NCBI GenBank assembly: GCA_965644295.1
Contig: CBFFRP010000267.1
Span: 16,338 to 80,337 of the forward strand
Direction: 5' to 3'
Source of the DNA: Paraphysomonas bandaiensis
Taxonomy: Eukaryota > Chrysophyceae
DNA length: 64,000 nucleotides
In this document: piece after piece, positions 24,549 to 35,476 of the stretch
How the letters are laid out: each line of letters starts with the position of its first letter
How positions within the stretch are numbered: position 1 is the stretch's first letter
The notes under the pieces: model-generated
Seen by the model: only the letters and a program-made list of their open reading frames with translations
Told to the model about the DNA's origin: nothing
Database searches by the model: none
Program-made: the position numbers and the translations under genes

Positions 24549-26287
24549 CACCAAAGCGGAGACGAATAGCTAGCGGTGTATACGTGTATACTGTATAGCC
24601 TTTGTATTCGAATTTCGGATATGTATAAATTTACTGTAATTAATGAAAAATCTTTGATTTCTTTTCTACTTGGCAAGTGTGCTTTTCCGTGAGAGCTAGA
24701 AATGGCTTTGTTTTACGTGTAATAACCAGCTTACTGGGTTATTTTATCATAAGACCTCTCCATGGTATATGCTTCTGCTTGTACATTTCTTGGATCTATA
24801 AACAACGATCTGCAATATATAATATATTATGACAATGAGAAGAGGTAAGAGGAGCTTCCTACTGATATATAAATTGGTGTAATCAGCCAGCCCAGGAAAC
24901 AAGAGAAAAAAAGTATATAAGACACGAGTTAAGATGATTAGAATGGAAAATTCTACTGAAATATTGAGGGTTCTATATGAGGATTCTAGATGTGTATTGC
25001 CTACTTATCCAGTAAAACAGTTATAGTTTGCGTATTCTACATTGTCCTGAAGTACGACATGTTGCTTTTACATATGTATTTTATGTTGCTAATGAATTTG
25101 AGATAAATTTTATGTAATGATCAGCCTGAAATATTGATACTATGTATGAATTCTTGTCATGCCTTATTCTTCATGGTCTGGATCGTAGGTAGTAGTAGTC
25201 GCTAGTGACTGCTGTTGAGTTTAGCTAATTTGTATAAGCAATTAAAATATGTACTCAAGGTATTGGAATTATAACCGTTAGTTTAGTGGTTGCACCTTGG
25301 TGCTTGCGGCGACGCACAAGCAGCTTCCGTAGCGTTAAATAGTAGGATAATGGAATTTGTGCTGATTAGTTATGGGTAGAGGACTAACTAGTATGTCTAG
25401 CATTCAACTAGCCACTATATTGGTACGCCTATTGCTAAATAAAAAGACTTTCAATATATACCGTTAGTTTAAGAATTCAGATGTTAAAAACTGTAGTACA
25501 TGAATTAACGGCATAATAGGAATTATGTCAAAGAAACTGACTGAAATGCTTTGAATGCATACTGCCCGTCTCAGATCAGAAAATATTGATTGGTAGAGGA
25601 GAGAATATATATATTTATCGAATGACAATGAATGATAAGATATGTTTATTACAATTATCTACTAATTGATTATTGAGTGAGTTTTAAACACTTCCTAACG
25701 TCAAATTTAAAAACTTAATGTAATTCTAATTTACGATATAAATGATAATCATTTATTGCCCATTAAGCAAACTTTGCTTCATTGACATTATCAACCACTT
25801 ACTATCTAACTACATATCTAACCATGCTTATTTGTTCCTAACTTTTGCAGATGTTCCTACTAGACTAAAAATGGCGGTTGAGCCGTATTGAAATTTAGTA
25901 TAATCAAGTAAAATTCTTAACTTAGTAGGAATATCTAAAAAAAATGTAGACTCAGCTACCATTCTAACTTTAATATGGAATATTGACGTCGGCAAAATTG
26001 ACTAGGTGGGAACAAATGGCACTATAGTAGAAACATCGGTTAAATTTAGTAGGGACAAATATATTACCGAGGTGTCTACATAATTTTTGGTGCCACTAGG
26101 AAATTACACCTACTTGACTGGGTCCAATAATAGATCTCTACAAATATTAATCTAACTCCTACCATAAGTACGTACAACCTCCCAAACTACATTCTTTCTA
26201 CTCCACAATTACTTACTCTACTATATATAGAAAACAGAAAGCCTACTACAATACGCCCAGAATCGGTCATCCAATTCGATACGTACC
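24549..26287. other. Gene-free region with a dispersed repeat
   Basis: No coding gene is seen in 1739 bp. The region holds R1 copy B (25286-25460). It also holds a degenerate patch (25840-26130) with GACTAGGTGGGAAC and CACTAGGAAATTACACC motifs that recurs at 30755-30800, probably an old repeat. The rest is AT-rich without structure I can name. Confidence 0.5.
25286..25460 (+). mobile_element. R1 dispersed repeat, copy B, with 11-bp flanking duplication
   Basis: The 175-bp segment begins GTGGTTGCACCTTGG, contains GACGCACAAGCAGCTTCCGT and ends in an A/T-rich tail (AAATAAAAAGACTTTCAATATA). It is flanked by identical 11-bp direct repeats CCGTTAGTTTA at 25275-25285 and 25461-25471. It matches the 3' third of copy D (42649-43135) and so looks 5'-truncated. 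Truncation plus a target duplication of variable length suggests target-primed retrotransposition. Confidence 0.7.
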
Positions 26288-27387
26288 TCATATCGGTGCT
26301 TCACAAGTGTCATTGAAAATATAGCCGTAAATTTTAGCCATATCCATTGCACGTCGTGTGAACTCTGGATCTAATGCACAGTAATCACTCCACTGCAGTG
26401 GTTCCACATGCTTTCTTCGATTCGTTTGTGAACCTAATTTCTTTTTAGCTGCATCGATGGCAATTCTAGATGGGATTGTGTTTGGAGGGAACTTAGCCAT
26501 GTGCATTATCAAAGGAATATCCAGCTCCTCCACACGTAAGAGAGGTATCGGAATGAAGTTAGACATGCGGTCAATACGACTATTCCAGGCTACCCACGTT
26601 TGTAGTGCCCATCTAACCAGTTCAGTGGTATTATCCTCCTCTATTCTAAAGTTAACGCCTTCTAGTCCTGACTTGATATTCTCATAGTGTCGGGTAAAGG
26701 AAGGATACTGAGTGGTGACAGAGGGAATGGCCGCTGTTCCATGCGCAATATGAGACAAAAGAGACTATTAGCATCACGTTTACTAGATAGTGCCAGGAAT
26801 AATATACATGAAATACTTTGTATATTACAGAATTACGCACGGTGCACCTGATAAAACAATTCATAACAAAAATTACCTATTGGGTTCCGGACCAAGTGAA
26901 ATATATGTCGAAATCGCCCTACTCTGCCTTTGCAGTGAAAGTGGATGCTTTGATTCTGACTGTTTATAGCCATCCTCCATGCCGACATGCCTGCTTTATC
27001 TCCACATTGGTTGTCATTCCCCACATAAAACCCAAGCAATTTGAACAATTCCGCCACATACGTTGTGCCGCTTCTAGGTGTACCAATAAAAAGCATGTTC
27101 CAAGACTCGCCATTGTAGGTATACCCACAGCAGTCTAAGGGATTACATATTAGATCAACAATTCCATACGGTTAGACTAGAGTTGTACCTGGTACCATAT
27201 AATTCGTCTCATACCATGCGTACTGACAATGTGACTCCCTCCAATAGCTATATTCGGGGTTACTATCACAGGAAAAAATAGACTGACCTGAAGAGACTAA
27301 CCCCGATAGCGTTAGGATATAAAATATTAGAATCATGTTGGTACACAGCTGGTAGAATGCTATCAGCAGACCATATGCAAAAGACAT
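26288..27387 (-). CDS. Membrane-anchored or secreted sulfotransferase
   Basis: Minus-strand exons 27189-27387, 26848-27134 and 26288-26764 (introns 54 and 83 nt), 320 residues. Residues 1-35 are strongly hydrophobic (MSFAYGLLIAFYQL...MILIFYILTLSG), a signal anchor or signal peptide; a second Met at 27336 could be used. The PAPS-binding 5'-phosphosulfate loop FIGTPRSGTTYVAELF follows at about residues 82-97, and the 3'-phosphate motif HLVRNPI later. The C-terminal half is helical and ends CEAPI. Such enzymes move sulfate from PAPS to carbohydrate or peptide acceptors in the Golgi; the acceptor cannot be told. The second intron is the weakest part: 83 nt is longer than most, chosen because it alone keeps frame. 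The gene is divergent from the amino acid transporter with a GTAT array between. Confidence 0.75.
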
Positions 27388-27401
27388 ATGGTGTACTCCT
27401 C

Positions 27402-27560
27402 TACATACGTACATACATACATACATACATGCATACATACATACAGTACATACATACATACATACATACATACATACATACATACATACATACATACATA
27501 CATACATACATACATACATACATACATACATACATACATACATACACACCTACATACATA
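27402..27560. repeat. (CATA)n array between divergent genes
   Basis: About 159 bp of CATA units with minor interruptions (a GCATAC unit, CAGTAC, CACCTA). The array begins 15 bp upstream of the sulfotransferase start (-) and ends about 120 bp before the transporter start (+), so it fills most of the 293-bp shared promoter region. Confidence 0.95.
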
Positions 27561-27680
27561 CTGCTGGACATCGTCTAAAGATTACGCATGCATGCTGGAG
27601 GGTTACTCATATCTGGTATATAGTAATAATATCCCCTCATAAAATATAAGGAGGAACACATCCTCCAATATAACCTCCAT

Positions 27681-29895
27681 ATGGCAACATCTCTCGCATG
27701 TGGGAGAGTATGGTCGAAGATGTTCCTTAAGAAACCTCGTTCAGTATGTTTAGCTGAAGAGAAAGAAGGAAAACTAGAAAGAAACTTATCATTAATAGAT
27801 CTATTAGCTATTGGGATAGGCGGGACAGTAGGAAGTGGTGTGTTTGTGCTTACAGGACTTATTGCACGTGATTATGCGGGCCCTGGTGTTGTATGGAGTT
27901 GGCTTATATCTGGTTTTGGATGTTGTTTTAGTGCCATGTCATATGCAGAGATGTCATGTCGTATTCCATCTGCTGGGTCATCGTATGCTTATGTATATCA
28001 TGCTCTCGGAGAACTACCTGCAGTGTTAGCAGCTTGGTGTCTCTGTTTGGAGTATGGAGTCAGGTAATACTCTATATGCAGTTGTTGCAGGAGATATTAA
28101 TATACATTCTTAGTGGGGCCGCAGTTGCCCGCAGCTGGGGTGAGAAAGTGGATAAGTGGACTGACATTATTGGTGTTCCTGTCTGGAAACCTCTGGATCC
28201 TGGTCTAGGGGTTAATGTGTTTGCCGCTGCTTTGCAAGCCGTCTGCGTCGGACTGCTTCTGGTGGGCGTTGAAATGGGAAAATTAACAGTAAACTTCTTC
28301 ACCATTCTTAAGATGCTCTTGGTTACGTTTATGATCGTTGCGGGTCTCTGCTTATTCAAGGCAGATAATGTTAGTAATTGGGCTCCAAAAGGGGCCAGCG
28401 GCATACTACGTGGCGCTACGTCAGCGTTCTTTGGCTACCTTGGGTATGACGAAGTTTGCTGCTTGGCCGCGGAGGCCAAGGACCCGCACGTCACTCTTCC
28501 ACGAGCGGTTTTTGGCACGATTTGCACGGTGTCCGTACTGTATGCGCTTGCTTCTCTTGCCCTTGTCGGAATGATGTACGTATTGTGTACCACCAAGTTA
28601 TAGTGGCTAATACTCTAGACAGGCCTTACGATGAGATCAGCCGAGATAGCGGATTTAGTGACGCATTCAAAGACAGGTAATTACATTTGCTTATTAATTC
28701 ATACGACGATACCGTTTCGTTGGATTTACACCACCTGAAAATAATGTATGTTTTGCATGTTTTGCTATATTCTCATTTCTGTTTTACAGGGATTGGTACT
28801 GGGCACAACACATTGTTGCTGCCGGGGAGATTGTTACCCTGCCTCTGGTTGTGCTTATTTCATTTCTCGCTCAGCCGCGGTTGCAATTTGCGATGGCTGA
28901 AGATGGACTTCTTCCATCGGTGAGTGATGGTGCTGCTATGTTTGCCTGCATGCATACAGTCCTGCCCGGTAATGTAAATGGCAGATATTTTCCGAGGTGG
29001 ACAAAGGTGGAAACCTTCGCAAAGGAATAATATTTAGTGGCGTGGTCTGTACACTAATTGCACGTATGAATATAGAATTAGTTGAGACGTAGATGATATG
29101 TTTTTCAGTTTTCATCCCATTCACATATCTTGACGACATGATATCTGCGGGGGTGCTTCTCTCATTCAACCTTACTAATAGGTCATATCTTTACTAACCC
29201 TGATATATTTGCTAATATTTTCCTGGTTTTAGTTCACTAATAGCTGTCAGGCGAGTGAATCTAAGCAATCCAGGCAGATGTAAGTCACTCCTTGTAGCCT
29301 ATAATGTCCTGGCGTTTGTCGGAGCTATGCTTCTTAACTACTGCGATTTGGGGTCTCCCGAAGTGGTCGCTCCTGGAGTGGTTGTATTCCTGGTAATATA
29401 TGTAGCGTATTCTATCGCCACGACTTGCCCAGAGGCTGATGATCCCTGGAAAGATATACAGTACAGGTATGAACTTTATGCGTATGCCACAACCATTTTA
29501 ATAATAGTTTGTTCGCTATTAGAGTGCCCTACATGCCTTTCTGTCCGCTTTTCGGAATATTCGTCAACTACTTTCTTGTGGCACAGCTGGTACCTCAAGT
29601 TCATATAATTATGCTGTAATTAATGTTTTCTATATTTTAGGCTTGGTGGGGTTTACTCATGATTTTCGGTTATTTTGCGATCGGTATAACCTTCTACCTC
29701 ATCTACGGAATACACAACAGCGTTGGGAACAAAAATGGTTGGGTTAGTTTGTTGAAGCGCAGTAGAGAGCATTTCTTTGAGGAGAATAATGGCGCAATGT
29801 CGTCACTAGAGGAGCAGCTGATTCGAAAATATCTTGTGAGTGAGGACATAGTTGATGACGATCACCATTATTCGACAACTCATGTGGATACATGA
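27681..29895 (+). CDS. Cationic amino acid transporter, APC superfamily (CAT type)
   Basis: Nine exons: 27681-28063, 28114-28575, 28623-28676, 28790-28919, 28985-29063, 29109-29181, 29233-29466, 29523-29589, 29641-29895. Introns are 45-65 nt except one of 113 nt. The product is 578 residues. The protein opens with a cytosolic tail, then the APC signature LLAIGIGGTVGSGVFVLTG in TM1 with the glycine-rich unwound loop. Later come SWLISGFGCCFSAMSYAEM, EYGVSGAAVARSW, FFGYLGYDEVCCLAAEAKDP, LVGMMPYDEIS, LAQPRLQFAMAEDGLLP, and a C-terminal pair starting VPYMPFCPLFGIFVNYFLVA. These are hallmarks of the CAT branch (SLC7A1-4 and plant CATs), usually 14 TM segments moving Arg, Lys and other amino acids across plasma or vacuolar membranes. 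The exon junctions fall inside conserved motifs, confirming the splicing. Substrate is not determinable. Confidence 0.92.
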
Positions 29896-30922
29896 TAGGG
29901 TGCATAATAGATATAATACACTTTGAGTGGTCCAGGTAGTATATATACGCATACACACGGTTACTGATGGATGTCATTCAAATTATTCGAGCGTTTACTA
30001 TTTCATGTTTGTACGTATTTCTAATTTTTAATATAAATAAGTAATTGTTGACATAATCCCTGTAGTTGTCAGTAGCTTGAGCCTTATCCATACTAACAAT
30101 TATTCCGAAAACTAGCTGGAAATACCTGGCACATGCTTAGCAATAATCGAAAATAATATACTGATGCTAGTATACCAACATGGTCAGAGAACTTAGGTAA
30201 TTATATTATTCAACCTATTCAACCTATTCAACTGCTCCCACTCCCTAGCCGCATCTCTTGCAAGGTATGTGTGTGTCATTTATAGCTCCTTAAATATTTT
30301 AATTTCTCCTTCGGGGACATTGATGTTAAGCACATGGCGAGCACTATCAGGCCTGCAAGGAAACGCGGCCGGCCTCGTAATGCAGAAATGAAATGAAACC
30401 TAACCACAGAAATGAAAATATTATTCGCTGACAGTGTCGGCTTTCTGATGCTCCTGATCACATCCTTGCTCATCCGAAGATTGTGGGGTTCGATATTCAA
30501 TGCCCATGAAATGAAGGTTGCTGTGGAGCTACACCGGACTTGGTCATCAGAAACATCCCAATATTCATTCGACTGTGACTACGTGACTACGAAATGTGAG
30601 GCATATAGCATTTAAATTTATGGCAACAGTATGCTCCCCGAATACCCACTCTACCAACAAGTCAACCTAATCATTGTAATGTTAAGCAATCCGATATATT
30701 CTTACCTGGCCCTGTAAAAATCTAACTATTTAATGACTAGGCTTTTACACCAATTTCGGTTTGACTAGGAAATTCAACCAATTTGACTAGTTTGAAAAAC
30801 TCGATAAAAATCTTGATACATATCTTCATTCCGCCTCGCGTGTGTAAATGTAATATATTGCTACTTGCTACCTTAATAATCTAACCACGAAGAGCACATT
30901 ATTATATATATATAATTATAAT
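29896..30922. other. Intergenic region after transporter gene
   Basis: No confident gene lies in this 1027-bp stretch between the 3' ends of the transporter (+) and the sulfotransferase (-). It includes a short TTCAACCTA tandem (30210-30230), a tiny AT-hook-like ORF (30334-30396), and at 30706-30800 a CCTGTAAAAAT/GACTAGGAAATT repeat fragment resembling one at 26090. Confidence 0.5.
30334..30396 (+). other. Tiny ORF with AT-hook-like motif (20 residues)
   Basis: An ATG-initiated 20-codon frame encodes MASTIRPARKRGRPRNAEMK. KRGRPRN matches the AT-hook core (basic-GRP-basic) that binds the AT-rich minor groove. It is far too short for a stand-alone protein and lies in gene-free DNA, so it is most likely a transposon remnant or chance. 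Recorded because the local GC content (aaacgcggccggcctcg) differs sharply from its surroundings. Confidence 0.2.
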
Positions 30923-32269
30923 TTAATTATCTTTTATGCTGTCATCCCACTTATAATTAACTTTAAAAGCTTCTCCACTCTCCATGTCACAGTACGCTTT
31001 TACTGAACTTCTAAATAAATGTAAGTGATTCACGTCTGTCGTGGGCCACACTTCTGGGGGCATAAGGGTCGAGATGTCAGCATTATCGGCACATGCATTA
31101 TCAATTGATGACGTTTTACCATGCTGCAGACTGGTGTCCACAAACGACTTCACATCATTCATTGAAACCTCGTGTGGCACCGGTACACCGCATAACCGCA
31201 GTTCTTTTACGATCCTTTTAGTCTCCACATCCGGTTGAGACATCATGAGTTTATGACTAGTGCGCACTCGACAAAGATCTTGTGATTGTTGTATTGCACG
31301 TTTATTGTATATGTACCACAACTTCATACCGCGAGCTATCGGGAAGTGTTCTGTCTCACGAGTATGCATAGATAATGCCACATCCATGGGGTTGCGATAA
31401 GTAAAAAGCACTGCTGGAAGAAAGTTCAACAGTGGCAACCACGTACGGAGTGTAATGCAGAGTCTTGGGTCCTTCAGCATCCATGGATAAGAAGAAGGGT
31501 TGTTCAAAAATTTTAAACTCCTCTCACCCTCTTTAAATAGCGTTCCGTCATCGTTGAGAATATCTTTCAGACCAGTCAAGGCATCATATCGATAGGTGTT
31601 GGCTGAATAGTGCACTTGTTGCCGACGCATTATATAGTCATTCTGTAACACGACATCAATGCGCTCAAAGAATCCTTTTGCGTTGTCTACATTTGGGCGG
31701 ATAAGTGGTCCACCTGTATTGAGGCCCATCTTACTCATGAGTCCACCAACAATAGATGTGCCTGATCGGTGCATACCGAGCACAATCACACCCGGCCGAC
31801 TGGCTTCCTTTTCCGCTGACACAACACTAGTAGTATGAACAGAGACAGGCGTGCTTCTTAGCTTCTCTATTTTGCTTTGTAAGGCCCGAATCTCTTCGTC
31901 TTTCTCTTCTATCCCATGCAAAGCCACATTCAGTTTACTGTTTTCGTTCTCCAGATCTTTTAAACGACTGACAGCATCTTTCTCTGATAATCCAGACTGC
32001 TCTAAAGAACTCTGTAAAGCACTAATTTGATCCTCAAGTGTTCTAATTATTTCAGTTTTTGCACTGGCATCTGATTTAAAGTTCAACAGTGCATAATTTT
32101 CTTGTTGCAAAACAGAGAGAGCGTTTTTTTCATCAGATCCTCTGAGTGTAACGGAATTAAAGGGGTTAACATATACATATATAACAATAGCAATATATAG
32201 CACGAATACAATAAAACAGCCGATCAATAATTTGGATGTTTTTAATGCAGTGTGATGTTTGGTTTTCAT
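30923..32269 (-). CDS. Type II membrane sulfotransferase with coiled-coil stem
   Basis: A single exon of 448 codons. Residues 1-13 are cytosolic and basic (MKTKHHTALKTSK). Residues 14-35 form a transmembrane anchor (LLIGCFIVFVLYIAIVIYVYV). Residues ~45-150 are a heptad-rich coiled coil (ALSVLQQENYALL, LEDQISALQSSLEQS), the stem of a Golgi type II enzyme. The catalytic domain opens with VIVLGMHRSGTSIVGGLM (PAPS 5'-phosphosulfate loop, about residues 159-176). It continues with YPWMLKDPRLCITLRTWLP and TYRNPMDVALSMHTRE, the 3'-phosphate-binding Arg/Ser region. The acceptor is unknown; carbohydrate is most common for this layout. It is not a close paralogue of the sulfotransferase at 26288, which lacks the stem. 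The gene is divergent from the kinase at 33023. Confidence 0.85.
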   Translation of the reverse strand: MKTKHHTALKTSKLLIGCFIVFVLYIAIVIYVYVNPFNSVTLRGSDEKNALSVLQQENYALLNFKSDASAKTEIIRTLEDQISALQSSLEQSGLSEKDAVSRLKDLENENSKLNVALHGIEEKDEEIRALQSKIEKLRSTPVSVHTTSVVSAEKEASRPGVIVLGMHRSGTSIVGGLMSKMGLNTGGPLIRPNVDNAKGFFERIDVVLQNDYIMRRQQVHYSANTYRYDALTGLKDILNDDGTLFKEGERSLKFLNNPSSYPWMLKDPRLCITLRTWLPLLNFLPAVLFTYRNPMDVALSMHTRETEHFPIARGMKLWYIYNKRAIQQSQDLCRVRTSHKLMMSQPDVETKRIVKELRLCGVPVPHEVSMNDVKSFVDTSLQHGKTSSIDNACADNADISTLMPPEVWPTTDVNHLHLFRSSVKAYCDMESGEAFKVNYKWDDSIKDN

Positions 32270-33022
32270 GTTGGGTTATATATATATGTATGTATGTATA
32301 TATGTGTATAGAGCAATCAAATAATGCAGCTATGTATAGGATGGTGGTGGATGTGATAGAAATAATGGATTCTAAATGGCAATGGGTGTAAGATAGTACC
32401 ATGTCTAGATGTCCAGCTGGCAGTGCATCGCTCCTCTTGTATCTGTGAGGCACATAGCAGTCAGTTTATATACATACCTATACTGCTGTACAATACATAC
32501 TCCTGTGTATATAATACACTGCTGTATATGTAGTGTATTATACGTCGTACTGTATTGTAGTATCGTTATACAAGCTGTAATACCATTGTACAATCTATAC
32601 CAGCCAATTGTACCCGAAATCTGTTAGATTTTCTAAAAATCTTCTATTTCTGAGAAAATAATGGGGTTTTTGCCAACAAGAAAATACATCAAAATACAAT
32701 GTATACTCCATGTATACCAAACAATTAGTATCCAATCAAAATAAAAATCAATGAAATAATTGAATAGAAATTTCTTTCTACAAACTCTTTTTCATTCTAG
32801 CAGTTTCTTGTTCTTTCTTGTGATGGATGTGAATGAGCATCATGTTGGTATGTATGTATATGTATACCATGTACATACATACATACATACATATACAATA
32901 TACATACATCCACCATAATATTATCAGCAATCAATACACATACACACCATACTATAATATCCATACAATAGTATAGTTATATACACTATATTACTATCTC
33001 GTACCTTCTAAATTCATCACTT
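32270..33022. promoter_or_regulatory. Divergent promoter region with short GTAT tracts
   Basis: This 753-bp region lies between the sulfotransferase (-) and kinase (+) starts. It has (TA)n-GTATGTATGTATATATG at 32279-32310, GTATGTATATGTATAC at 32849-32864 and (CATA)4-5 at 32874-32893. It also has two diverged stretches of TACTGCTGTACA-like inverted motifs near 32478-32530. No ORF is credible. Promoter role is inferred from position. Confidence 0.4.
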
Positions 33023-34621
33023 ATGGATAATGCAGTATTGCTAGGTGGAAGATATGCACTGGGTCATAAATTGGGTGCAGGAATGCAAGCAGAAGTCCGT
33101 GCTGCTCGTGATACTGCATCCAATACAGCTGTAGCCCTTAAACTAATTGATAAATCTAATATTCGTACAAAGGCATTGGTTGCATTAGAACGAGAGGTAT
33201 GTGATTATATTAATACATGACTGTATTATGATATGTATATGTATGTATGTATTAGGTTAATATTATGAAGACTCTCGTACACCCCAATATACTCGCCCTT
33301 AAAGGGTTTGACTCAGATATTACATATGATTCCAAACCTGTTGCAGTTTTGGTTCTTGAGATTGCTGATGGAGGAGAATTGTTTGATTATCTTATGTATT
33401 CGGGATACTTTGAGGAAGTAGTAGCGCGTACTTACATGCACCAGCTGGTAGGGGCCCTTCGGTGCTGTCATGAGCACAATATCTTTCATCGTGACATCAA
33501 GTGAGTGTATTATATGTGTGAGATTATTATATTAGTAATTTGTTTGCAGGCCGGAGAATATCCTCTTAGACTCTCACTTCCAACTGAAGTTGGCTGACTT
33601 CGGTCTATCCAATATCACTGAAGACACCGAAAGCATCTTAGAGACTGAGTGCGGCACTAAGTCATATATGGCCCCAGAGATATTTCAGCATGCGGGATAT
33701 CAGGGAGGAGCTGTTGATGTCTGGTCTGCTGGAGTGGTACTTTTCATTATGCTTTGCGGATCCCCTCCATTCGATATAGCTAACAGACGGGATTGGTGGT
33801 TCAATGCGATATCGGTGCGTTGCCAAATATTTCTACATTTCATTATCTGAAAACTTTATTTTATTTTGAAACAGATGAATCGATACGATCGATTTTGGGC
33901 GGCACATCTTCGCGGGGCGGGTCACATGCGGGATAAGAGGATCGCTCAGGACTTTGTGAATCGCATCTTTGTTCCTGACCCAAACAAGCGCCTCACACTT
34001 GAAGCGATGGACTCCCATGAGTGGTTTTGCCAGGATACCCTGGACCACCGTAGACTGAGCAATATGATGAGCGATCGAAAGAGGAAGATTGAGGACGCCA
34101 AGGCGGCGGAGAGAGCTGCAGCCAGGAAAACGAACACTCGCGGCGGGGCTGTGGATGTGTTCGAGCGCAACACTCATCGCAGTGTTGGAGCTCCCCCACC
34201 TATCTATGATCCCACTTCTCCAAGTGCTAATCTCATGACGGAGTTCTACACCCCGGTGTCTGAGGAAGATATACTGGTAAGACTTACTCGTGAGATTGTT
34301 GGGCTAGATCCAGCCGCGCAGGTTGAGGCTTCACCCGGGTCATATTCCGTCAAGGCCACTGTGCGTTTACCTGGTGAGTCATTCGAGATGGATGGGGAAG
34401 TCATCTCCACTCCAGGGGCAGCAGTGAATATTGCTGCCAATGTGTATCAGGCAGATGCATCCTCTAGCGATGTTTACCTTGTTTCCGTTCATCGCGGAGG
34501 TGGGGAGCCATTTGCTTTCAAGAAACTCTTTCAAGCTTTGAAAGGCAAGATGGCACCAGACCCCGAAGATGGAGCGGGTGGAGAAGAAGAGGAGTTCAGT
34601 GAGGATATCGGCATGATCTAA
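33023..34621 (+). CDS. CAMK-group Ser/Thr protein kinase with C-terminal KA1-like region
   Basis: Four exons: 33023-33196, 33256-33500, 33550-33814, 33875-34621 (introns 59, 49 and 60 nt), 476 residues. The kinase domain fills ~10-285. The Gly loop is LGAGMQAEV with Ala where many kinases have Phe/Tyr; the catalytic Lys is in VALKLI. HRDIKPENILLD spans an exon junction. DFGLSN, GTKSYMAPEIF and DVWSAGVVLFIMLCGSPPF follow. All catalytic residues are present, so it should be active. A YDRFWAAH segment follows the kinase core, as in some protist CAMK-like kinases. The last ~100 residues hold a basic helix, then alternating strands (GSYSVKATVRLPGE, VYLVSVHRGGGEPFAFKKLF) ending in a helix. That order recalls the KA1 domain of MARK/SNF1-type kinases. 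The specific subfamily is uncertain. Confidence 0.88.
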
Positions 34622-35476
34622 ATGATGTTATCATAAATTGAGATATCACGTAGTGCTGTCAGCATCTGGGGCATAGTATTACAGTAGTTACGGGAGTATA
34701 TCGAAATCTTTTACAGAATTAATATTCACACACTTGAAGTTGAAGCTACGTCACCATCCTAATTAATAAGTTGTTTCATATTGTCTTTTACTTACGACAG
34801 CGCAAAACATGTGCTTATTTATACCCTCTGTCAACGATCTATCGAGAGAAAGATATTGCTACTTTGAGCAATGACACACTTATGAAGATCCATCTTAATA
34901 TACGATAGTATATGTGAATTGTGAATTATATTGGTCAATAAGATATATCACAAACTGAATTAATGGTACTATCTGTTGAAGATTCATGATCGCCATTATA
35001 ACGATCTGAATTGTCAGTTACATTTCTAACTATTCCGTTGTACGTGATAGTTATGTTCACCGTACTTCGTACTTAAAGAATACATAATACAGTTTTCCAT
35101 AAAAGGAGGTAGAATGACTATCTCTATGCAATTGTGTCTATTTTAGATACACACAGGCCGCAGGTAGAGATAAGTTTTTCATATATTCTGTATTATGTCT
35201 CTTCATTAGTATCGTAATAATATAATGAATAACATAGCAAGTTAGTGGAACTTGACGTAGTTCTCTCTGATATATTTCTTGTACAGACTGAAAACAAGAA
35301 TATTATACTAATTTCTCTACTAGCGTATACAGCCTTAACAATAAATAACTCTTTCATCATATGAATGTAGTGAGCAACAACAGTTATTAACTTCATAGAT
35401 CCTCATAAAGCATACGCACTTAAGTATCATACATTCACTATCACATAGTACAGTGCCTGTTATGGCACCCGTAATT
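34622..35476. other. Convergent intergenic region
   Basis: An 855-bp AT-rich region between the 3' ends of the kinase (+) and CEP57-like gene (-). I see no gene, array or mobile element in it. Confidence 0.5.

Noticed and set aside
30276-30500. 74-codon minus-strand frame near the AT-hook-like ORF
   Set aside because: No protein-like domain, lies in a repeat-rich spacer, and the region has stops in the neighbouring frames consistent with chance.
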